Assembly (NCBI GenBank): GCA_030612905.1
Contig: JAUWNA010000042.1
Coordinates: forward strand, 1-10,159
Length of the DNA: 10,159 nucleotides
Direction of reading: 5' to 3'
Source of the DNA: Promethearchaeota archaeon
GTDB taxonomy: Archaea; Asgardarchaeota; Lokiarchaeia; Sigyniarchaeales; SOKP01
In this document: positions 5,969 through 10,159 of the stretch, piece after piece
Numbering within the stretch: the stretch's first letter is position 1
Layout of the letters: the number at the start of each line of letters is the position of its first letter
Position numbers and translations under genes: made by a program
The notes under the pieces: generated by a model
The model's input: only the letters and a program-made list of their open reading frames with translations
What the model was told of the DNA's origin: nothing
Database searches by the model: none

Positions 5969-6073
5969 ATGGAAGAGTTAATAGATTCTTACGGATGGTA
6001 TATTATTGCGGGGATAATTACCTTAGTTGTGTTAATCACATGTTGCACAATCAATAGAAAACTTCTACAATAA
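5969..6073 (+). CDS. Single-pass membrane miniprotein, 34 aa
   Basis: The ORF encodes an acidic start (MEELIDSYGW), about 19 hydrophobic residues (YIIAGIITLVVLITCCTI) and a basic tail (NRKLLQ). Acidic outside and basic inside predicts one membrane helix with the C-terminus in the cytoplasm, and a pair of adjacent cysteines lies near the cytoplasmic end of the helix. The family is unknown. Support comes from the sharp charge-hydrophobic-charge pattern, a TATA-like box at leaderless distance, and its position in the otherwise empty gap between the dodecin terminator and the convergent TPR gene. A chance ORF of this length is possible in AT-rich DNA, so confidence is moderate. Confidence 0.5.
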   Translation: MEELIDSYGWYIIAGIITLVVLITCCTINRKLLQ

Positions 6074-6118
6074 TAGTTGTCAATGATTGGGGCGAAATAT
6101 TCGTTTAGCACTGTTTAG

Positions 6119-6865
6119 CTAAATCCCTAAACCATTTTTATTTAGATTGTCTACTAGTTTTGGTAAAAATTCTTTATTTATGTTAAGATAATCGCCATCT
6201 AATTCAAAGTTATAATTTTGTCCCCACTCAATTAGAACTTTTATTAGAGTCTCTTTGTCTAATTTGAGTAGATCTTGTATCATATCAACCTTAATACGTT
6301 TTGAAACGCTTAATAATGCTATTAATCGTTCAATAACGCTCACCTTTTCTTTAGGTTCGGTTTCTGCTTCATTTAGGTTATCTAGCTTCTGTCTAATTGC
6401 CATAAGAGCTTGTTTAGCGTAGACAAAATCGGGATCGATTTTTAAAGCTTTTTGGTGGGCTTTCATGGCTTTTTCTAAATTTTCTTTTTCTTCGTAGATT
6501 AGACCAATGTTATAATGGCAGTGCTTATAATCCGGTTTTATAGAGATCGCAGTTTCACAAGCGTTCAACGCTTCTTCAAATAGTTCTAAGTTAAAATAGG
6601 CGATTCCAAGGTTATAATGCGCTCTATAATTCTGGGGGTCGATCTTTATTATTCTTTTAAAATTTTTAATCGCTTTTTCATACTCTAAAACGTAATAATC
6701 GTTAAGATAACCTCCGTAAGTAAACAGGGCGTCAATAAGGTTTTTCTTAATTTCGAGCTCGGGTTTTTTATTGAATAGATCCTCTAAAATTTTTATACCA
6801 TCTTCGAAATCTTCGTTATCTACTAATTCTTTTGCTTCTTCAAGGATTTCTCTGTTGTCAGTCAA
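6119..6865 (-). CDS. TPR protein with C-terminal winged-helix-like domain
   Basis: Cytoplasmic 248-residue protein. Residues 1-165 are helical TPR repeats. Two are textbook (YNLGIAYFNLELFEEALNAC around 84-103 and YNIGLIYEEKENLEKAMKAH around 118-137, each ending in a KIDP/SIKP turn), preceded by a third (EYEKAIKNFKRIIKIDPQN, 61-79) and probably a degenerate first repeat at 6-37. An acidic linker (NEAETEPKEK) leads to about 174-231, where RIKVDMIQDLLKLDKETLIKVLIEW plus a short DGDYLNI hairpin looks like a winged helix of the PCI type. TPR domains bind proteins; the winged helix may bind protein or nucleic acid. The start is TTG, with a weak GTGA site upstream, because no ATG is suitably placed. 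The gap from the upstream GNAT stop is 11 nt, indicating one operon. The specific role is unknown. Confidence 0.85.
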   Translation of the reverse strand: MTDNREILEEAKELVDNEDFEDGIKILEDLFNKKPELEIKKNLIDALFTYGGYLNDYYVLEYEKAIKNFKRIIKIDPQNYRAHYNLGIAYFNLELFEEALNACETAISIKPDYKHCHYNIGLIYEEKENLEKAMKAHQKALKIDPDFVYAKQALMAIRQKLDNLNEAETEPKEKVSVIERLIALLSVSKRIKVDMIQDLLKLDKETLIKVLIEWGQNYNFELDGDYLNINKEFLPKLVDNLNKNGLGI

Positions 6866-6876
6866 TTTTTTTTCAC

Positions 6877-7332
6877 TTAAATCTCATTTTCGTACCAAAA
6901 ATTTTTAGATTTTTTAATACCAACTTTCATGAAAACACTTCTTAAGGCACCGTCTGAATCCGGACAGATGTAATACACTTTATCTAATTTAAGGGTTTTC
7001 TTTATGTATAGCTGTAGTTCTCTAATTAATTGTTCCTCAATTCCTTTTTTGTAAGAATCTTCCTTTTTAGTCAATATTTGATGAATAATTGCTCGATCGT
7101 TGCCTAAATAATCCCTATAAGAAGTGTATGTTCCCCAACCAACAATTTTCCCATCCTCTTTGGCAACCACCATAGAATTTCTATATTGAAGGTCTAATAC
7201 TCTTTTATTTAGCTCTTGTTCAAATTTTTGCCAATGTGAGAAAAAGTAAGACTTATTTTCAACAAAATCTTCAAAAATTTCTTTAAGTGCCTCTCGATCT
7301 AATCGAGGATCGTATCTATCGATAACAATCAT
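6877..7332 (-). CDS. GNAT-like N-acetyltransferase, degenerate CoA loop
   Basis: The 151-residue protein has the usual length and layout of the GNAT fold. The first helices (about 11-50) are followed by the strand pair MVVAKEDGKIVGWGTYTSY (54-72). A central strand (RAIIHQILTK, 80-89) then leads to the pyrophosphate loop and a helix (KKGIEEQLIRELQLYIKK). The C-terminal motif (GALRSVFMKVGIKKSKNFWYE) matches the family's xxxlYeklGFxxxg pattern. The acetyl-CoA loop should read Q/RxxGxG/A; here it is SYKKGIEE, keeping only the first Gly, so activity is uncertain. The ATG start lacks a ribosome binding site, but a TATA-like stretch about 32 nt upstream suggests a very short leader. It is the first gene of an operon with the TPR/winged-helix gene, and the TPR protein may act on the same partner. 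The substrate is unknown. Confidence 0.72.
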   Translation of the reverse strand: MIVIDRYDPRLDREALKEIFEDFVENKSYFFSHWQKFEQELNKRVLDLQYRNSMVVAKEDGKIVGWGTYTSYRDYLGNDRAIIHQILTKKEDSYKKGIEEQLIRELQLYIKKTLKLDKVYYICPDSDGALRSVFMKVGIKKSKNFWYENEI

Positions 7333-7440
7333 GATAGTTCTGTTAATGATTAATGGTTTTATAATATTTTTTCTTTTCAGTTTTATTTTAATTAATCTTT
7401 AATAAAAACTCTTTTTTATGTTCTGAAATATTAGAACTTT
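7333..7440. promoter_or_regulatory. Divergent promoters of the GNAT-TPR operon and dut
   Basis: A 108-nt AT-rich gap. For the minus-strand operon, a TATTATAAAA-like element at about 7359-7368 (minus strand) lies some 30 nt before the ATG. For dut, TCTTTAATAAAA at about 7397-7408 lies some 36 nt before its ATG. Neither gene has a clear Shine-Dalgarno site, consistent with leaderless or short-leader transcripts. Confidence 0.4.
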
Positions 7441-7956
7441 ATGAAACAAACAGATGAAACAGACAAATTGATTATACCTTTCAAAAAAACCAATAAGGAC
7501 GCTACGCTTCCCATAATTTCAAAAAAAGGAGATGCTGGCGCGGACGCTCGAATTAGTGGTTTTAAACAAATTGTTAATGAAAACGGTAAAAAAGAATTAA
7601 TCGAGCTAGACACTGACACTTATATGCTAAAACCCCTGGAACGAATTGGGTGCCCTCTAGGGTTCGCTACAGCTATCCCTGAAGGGTATTACTTTAAAGT
7701 CGTACCCCGCAGTGGCCTCGCGCTATGGGAGGGAATATCCATCGTTAATAGTCCTGGTACTATAGATTCTGGTTATAGAAACGAATGGATGGCTATAGTT
7801 GTTAACCTTTCAAATAAAGAAGTACAATTAAAAAAAGGAGATAGAATATGCCAAATAATTCTTGGAAAGTTACATGAATACGAAATTACCGAAAAGAACG
7901 AATTGCCGGATTCAGATCGAGGTTTAGGAGGTTTCGGGTCAACAGGAAAAAATTAA
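7441..7956 (+). CDS. dut: dUTP diphosphatase (trimeric dUTPase family)
   Basis: Hydrolyses dUTP to dUMP and diphosphate, keeping uracil out of DNA and feeding thymidylate synthesis. All five motifs of the homotrimeric family are present: GDAGADAR (30-37), PRSGLAL (89-95), NSPGTIDSGYRNEW (103-116, with catalytic D109 and uracil-stacking Y112), KGDRICQIIL (132-141) and RGLGGFGSTG (160-169, the glycine-rich C-terminal arm). At 171 residues it is about 20 longer than typical, mostly from a charged insertion between motifs 1 and 2 (FKQIVNENGKKELIELDTDT) and a short N-terminal extension. The complete motif 5 argues for dUTPase over dCTP deaminase. It is transcribed divergently from the GNAT gene and followed by a small winged-helix gene 41 nt downstream. 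Its last 40 bases recur at 8262-8301. Confidence 0.95.
   Translation: MKQTDETDKLIIPFKKTNKDATLPIISKKGDAGADARISGFKQIVNENGKKELIELDTDTYMLKPLERIGCPLGFATAIPEGYYFKVVPRSGLALWEGISIVNSPGTIDSGYRNEWMAIVVNLSNKEVQLKKGDRICQIILGKLHEYEITEKNELPDSDRGLGGFGSTGKN
7917..7956 (+). repeat. Direct repeat, copy 1 (3' end of dut)
   Basis: This 40-nt segment covers the last codons and stop of dut (motif 5, RGLGGFGSTGKN). It matches 8262-8301 at 38 of 40 positions; the two differences are T/C and C/T transitions. The two copies are 345 nt apart start to start and enclose the winged-helix gene. Confidence 0.95.
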
Positions 7957-7997
7957 CTTAACTTTAAACTTAAATGCTTAGGATTTGAATTAATATT

Positions 7998-8210
7998 ATG
8001 GTTGATCTTTCAGTAGAAGAAAAATTTATAATTGAGAAATTAAAAGAAAACGGTGGGGACCTTAACTACAAGGAATTACAAACGCTTTGCCAAGAGGAAT
8101 TTGAAGGAGTTAGGTTAATCTTGAAAAAATTAAAGGAAAAGCAGATTGTTAGTTATGAGGGAGTAATCCCCGGGTATTCCGCGGAAATTAAACTTAAAGA
8201 AGTCTCCTAG
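7998..8210 (+). CDS. Small winged-helix DNA-binding-like protein, 70 aa
   Basis: The 70-residue protein is little more than one winged helix-turn-helix domain. Helix 1 is EEKFIIEKLKENGG, helix 2 is NYKELQTLCQ, helix 3 (recognition) is EEFEGVRLILKKLKEKQ, and the wing is IVSYEGVIPGYSAEIKLKEV. The layout resembles the single-domain winged-helix regulators common in archaea. It is probably a cytoplasmic transcription regulator or accessory DNA-binding protein, although winged helices can also bind proteins. The ATG start has only a distant AGGA (about 14 nt), but a TTTAAACTTAAA stretch some 25-35 nt upstream could be a TATA box for a leaderless transcript. It is bracketed by the dut-end direct repeats, so it may have moved or been duplicated as a unit. 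Its target cannot be inferred. Confidence 0.7.
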   Translation: MVDLSVEEKFIIEKLKENGGDLNYKELQTLCQEEFEGVRLILKKLKEKQIVSYEGVIPGYSAEIKLKEVS

Positions 8211-8261
8211 TTTAAAAAGTATATTGATTTGAACTTCCCTCTAATTTATTATGTGATATAT

Positions 8262-8301
8262 TCGAGGCTTAGGAGGTTTCGGGTTAACAGGAAAAAATTA
8301 A
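8262..8301 (+). pseudogene. Remnant of dut 3' end (direct repeat, copy 2)
   Basis: The 40 nt match the 3' end of dut at 38 of 40 positions. In the dut frame they encode RGLGGFGLTGKN and a stop, so motif 5 is preserved except Ser to Leu. Upstream the similarity stops abruptly and the frame contains stops, so this is a fragment and not a gene. It marks a duplication or insertion event around the winged-helix gene. Confidence 0.85.
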
Positions 8302-8309
8302 TCTGAAGC

Positions 8310-8327
8310 TTAAAAAACCTTTTTTAA
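8310..8327 (+). terminator. AT-only hairpin with T6 run, possible terminator
   Basis: A perfect inverted repeat, TTAAAAAA-CC-TTTTTTAA, ends in a T6 run about 100 nt after the winged-helix stop codon and just before the promoter region of the next gene. The stem has only A/T pairs and the loop is too short for the innermost pairs, so it works better as an oligo-T terminator than as a hairpin. Confidence 0.35.
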
Positions 8328-8406
8328 AATCTTGTATAATAAAATTCAAATTCTTAGATTAATTTATTATATTATTCGTTTTCATTTAATTAGGATATTA
8401 TAAAAT

Positions 8407-9930
8407 TTGGATAAGAATTTGACCGAATCTAATAATTTTGAACCATATAAAGATCACTTTCTTTATAAAATATTAAATCCAAAGAGTTTAGCAATTTTTG
8501 GAGCCAATAATAATTTGCTAACTACGATGGGTTCGATGCAGCTTCGAAACATTATCGCTGGTGGCGGATTTAATGGCAATATTTACCCAGTTCATCCTAG
8601 ACTGGATGAAGTTCAGGGTTATAAAGCTTATAAATCCGTAAAAGATTTACCCGTAGTACCTGATCTTGCTTTTCTTATACTACCTACGAGAGTAGTACCT
8701 CAAGTTATGGAAGAATGCGGAGAAAAGGGGATTAAAAACCTTTTAATAACTTCTGGTGGTTTCAGAGAGATTGGAAAAGATGGAATAGAACTATCTAAAA
8801 AAATTGACGAAATTTCAAAAAAATACAATATGAGATTTGTTGGTCCTAACTGTCTTGGAATATATAACGGGTGGTATGGATTTCCTGAGAAAAAAGAAGC
8901 TTATTTTAACACTTTTTGGCCTTATGCGATACCTGAACGGGGAAATATTTCGATTATAAGTCAATCAGGAACAATTGCTGCCCAAACTTTCTGGCATGCG
9001 AAGGAGATGGGTGTTAGAATAGGTAAATCGCTTTCTGTCGGTAACGAAAGAAATATCGATATGGTAGATTTTTTAGAATATTTCAAAGACGACCCTCAAA
9101 CAGGTGTAATCGGACTATATATTGAAGAGATAAAACGGGGAAAAGAATTCATTAAATTGGTTAAAGAAATCACTCCAAAAAAGCCAATAGTTGCGATTTA
9201 TACGGGAGGAACAAAAGCAGCAGATAGAGCGATCAAAAGTCATACGGGCTCTTTAGGTGGCAATCAAAAGATTTACGACGCAGTTTTTAAAGATGCTGGA
9301 ATCATCTCTACTAATTCTATATCAGACTTCTTGTATTACTTAAGGACTTTGTCCTTTGCTCAAAAGTATAACATATTTATGAAAGGTAATCGAGTAGGGA
9401 TAATTACCGATTCAGGTGGTTCAGGTTCTATGATGACGAAATCATCCGAGTTATATGGTTTGGAGGTGCCCGAATTTTCTAAACAACTAAAAGGTGAGCT
9501 TTCCGAATTAATCCCTTTTACTGCAAGCGCTAACAACCCTATTGATGTTACTTTCGACGTGAATTTTTTAAATATATTTTACAAATTTCCAAAGATGTTA
9601 ATGAAATCGGGAGAAGTTGACTCAATAATTATTTGGGGCGTTTTTGATTTCGACGATGTAATAGAAACAATTGAAAACTCAGGGATGGTCGTTGACGAAA
9701 ATGTGAGAAATATGGGCCTTATGTTAGATAGGGCTATTATAAAACCGATTATGCGCCTAATGAAAAAATATTCGGTTCCTGTTTATTTTAGTGGACCATT
9801 TCCTTACAGATTTTCTTGGTTTCAGAAATTTCTATCCTATGATATACCCATTTTTGATTTGTGGGATGCTCCACCTAAATGTTTAAAAATTCTGTACGAA
9901 TATTCAGAATATCGTAAAAGACATCAATAA
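8407..9930 (+). CDS. NDP-forming acyl-CoA synthetase alpha-type protein (CoA-binding plus ligase domains)
   Basis: The 507-residue protein resembles the alpha part of ADP-forming acetyl/acyl-CoA synthetase, which converts acyl-CoA, ADP and phosphate to acid, CoA and ATP. Domain 1 (about 20-150) is a CoA-binding Rossmann fold: SLAIFGANNN, GGFNGNIYPVHP, PDLAFLILP, and VGPNCLGIYN. Domain 2 (about 178-325) is succinyl-CoA-ligase-like with GNISIISQSGTIA, SVGNERNIDMVDFL, and SHTGSLGG carrying the phosphorylated His (H279). Domain 3 (about 328-500) begins RVGIITDSGGSGSMM and ends with the usual VYFSGPFPY...Y region. The ATP-grasp beta domain is absent, and no beta gene follows within the window, so a partner must be encoded elsewhere or the protein works differently. 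The start is TTG, the first possible codon after an in-frame TAA (8401-8403), with AGGA 11 nt upstream. The acyl substrate is unknown; the nearby thiolases make fatty or branched acyl-CoA metabolism plausible. Confidence 0.88.
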   Translation: MDKNLTESNNFEPYKDHFLYKILNPKSLAIFGANNNLLTTMGSMQLRNIIAGGGFNGNIYPVHPRLDEVQGYKAYKSVKDLPVVPDLAFLILPTRVVPQVMEECGEKGIKNLLITSGGFREIGKDGIELSKKIDEISKKYNMRFVGPNCLGIYNGWYGFPEKKEAYFNTFWPYAIPERGNISIISQSGTIAAQTFWHAKEMGVRIGKSLSVGNERNIDMVDFLEYFKDDPQTGVIGLYIEEIKRGKEFIKLVKEITPKKPIVAIYTGGTKAADRAIKSHTGSLGGNQKIYDAVFKDAGIISTNSISDFLYYLRTLSFAQKYNIFMKGNRVGIITDSGGSGSMMTKSSELYGLEVPEFSKQLKGELSELIPFTASANNPIDVTFDVNFLNIFYKFPKMLMKSGEVDSIIIWGVFDFDDVIETIENSGMVVDENVRNMGLMLDRAIIKPIMRLMKKYSVPVYFSGPFPYRFSWFQKFLSYDIPIFDLWDAPPKCLKILYEYSEYRKRHQ

Positions 9931-9937
9931 TTAAATT

Positions 9938-9945
9938 ATTTTTTA
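9938..9945 (+). terminator. Short oligo-T tract after the acyl-CoA synthetase gene
   Basis: A TTATTTTTTA stretch starts within 10 nt of the stop codon. It is a weak candidate for termination, placed just before the TATA-like element of the next gene. Confidence 0.25.
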
Positions 9946-9954
9946 TGTAAATAC

Positions 9955-9977
9955 TTTTATAGTACTTTTGTACTGTA
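9955..9977 (+). promoter_or_regulatory. Promoter with overlapping inverted repeat (operator candidate)
   Basis: TTTTATA at 9955-9961 lies 22-28 nt before the ATG at 9983, a good fit for a leaderless archaeal promoter. From 9958 to 9977 runs an inverted repeat, TATAGTAC-tttt-GTACTGTA, with 7 of 8 arm positions matching. It overlaps the end of the TATA box and reaches almost to the start codon. A dimeric regulator bound there would block TBP/TFB or polymerase. There is no clear ribosome binding site. Confidence 0.4.
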
Positions 9978-9982
9978 ATAAT

Positions 9983-10159
9983 ATGATGTTTAACAAGCAG
10001 AAAGAAAACCAGCATATCACATTTGGAGCCCCTTCTCCTATTTATATTATATGTCTGATCTCATTTTTGACGTTATTTTCAACAGAAATGATCTTAAATA
10101 TTTTACCTTATAGTTTGGGATTCATAACTCTCCCAATAAACAATATTGTCCTTGTGTTA
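9983..10159 (+). CDS. Membrane protein, 5' part only (truncated by window end)
   Basis: An ATG-initiated frame stays open for 59 codons to the right edge. The N-terminus is polar (MMFNKQKENQHITFGAPSP) and is followed by a hydrophobic stretch (IYIICLISFLTLFS), a short acidic break (TEM), and further hydrophobic sequence (ILNILPYSLGFITL, then NNIVLVL). This looks like the first helices of a multi-pass integral membrane protein. A second ATG directly follows the first, so the start may be 9986. I do not recognise the family; a TATA box at leaderless distance and a long open frame support it as a real gene. Confidence 0.6.
   Translation, partial: MMFNKQKENQHITFGAPSPIYIICLISFLTLFSTEMILNILPYSLGFITLPINNIVLVL

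Noticed and set aside
7431..7619. Antisense frame overlapping the dut start
   Set aside because: It is opposite dut motif 1 and the dut promoter, and has no start context or family pattern.
7957..8261. Insertion sequence between the dut-end repeats
   Set aside because: There is no transposase, no terminal inverted repeats and no integrase; only a winged-helix gene fits, so it is reported as a repeat-bracketed segment and not as a mobile element.
1..10159. CRISPR array, tRNA, rRNA, or defence system
   Set aside because: No regularly spaced repeats, no cloverleaf or rRNA-like sequence and no nuclease or Cas-like protein could be seen on either strand.

Overview
The window is AT-rich DNA that looks archaeal. 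TATA-like boxes sit about 22-30 nt before several start codons with little or no leader. GGTGA-type ribosome binding sites occur, genes end in oligo-T tracts without GC hairpins, and TTG starts are common. The gene mix suggests an Asgard (Lokiarchaeota-like) archaeon: an ectodomain-membrane-zinc-ribbon protein, a TPR protein with a C-terminal winged helix, an NDP-forming acyl-CoA synthetase alpha-type protein, and duplicated thiolases. That assignment is an inference and was not checked by any search.

Layout, left to right. (1) 2-685, +: 3' part of a gene for a single-pass membrane protein with a cytoplasmic zinc ribbon. (2) 716-2492, -: compact operon purE - rpiA - rpe, joining pentose-phosphate interconversion to purine synthesis. 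(3) 2707-5434, +: two closely related thiolases, each preceded by a nearly identical 29-nt leader and followed by its own T-tract, so they are duplicated transcription units. (4) 5628-5834, +: a dodecin whose reading frame offers no ATG, GTG or TTG at the proper start; it appears to begin at ATT behind a GGTGA site. (5) 5969-6073, +: a 34-residue single-pass membrane miniprotein. (6) 6119-7332, -: operon of a GNAT-like acetyltransferase followed by a TPR/winged-helix protein. (7) 7441-8210, +: dUTPase (dut) and a 70-aa winged-helix protein. A 40-bp copy of the dut 3' end lies beyond the winged-helix gene, so that gene is bracketed by direct repeats. (8) 8407-9930, +: NDP-forming acyl-CoA synthetase alpha-type protein with no beta subunit in view. 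(9) 9983-10159, +: 5' end of a membrane protein gene running off the window, with a possible operator at its promoter.

Metabolically, the thiolases and the acyl-CoA synthetase-like protein point to acyl-CoA turnover: thiolytic cleavage or condensation, and conversion of acyl-CoA to acid plus NTP. The purE/rpiA/rpe operon makes and channels ribose-5-phosphate towards nucleotides, and dut protects the dNTP pool. I found no CRISPR array, tRNA, rRNA, transposase or integrase. No gene-free stretch exceeds 300 bases; the largest is the 214-nt divergent region 2493-2706. The most notable observations are the ATT-start dodecin, the dut-end direct repeat around the winged-helix gene, and the duplicated thiolase units.
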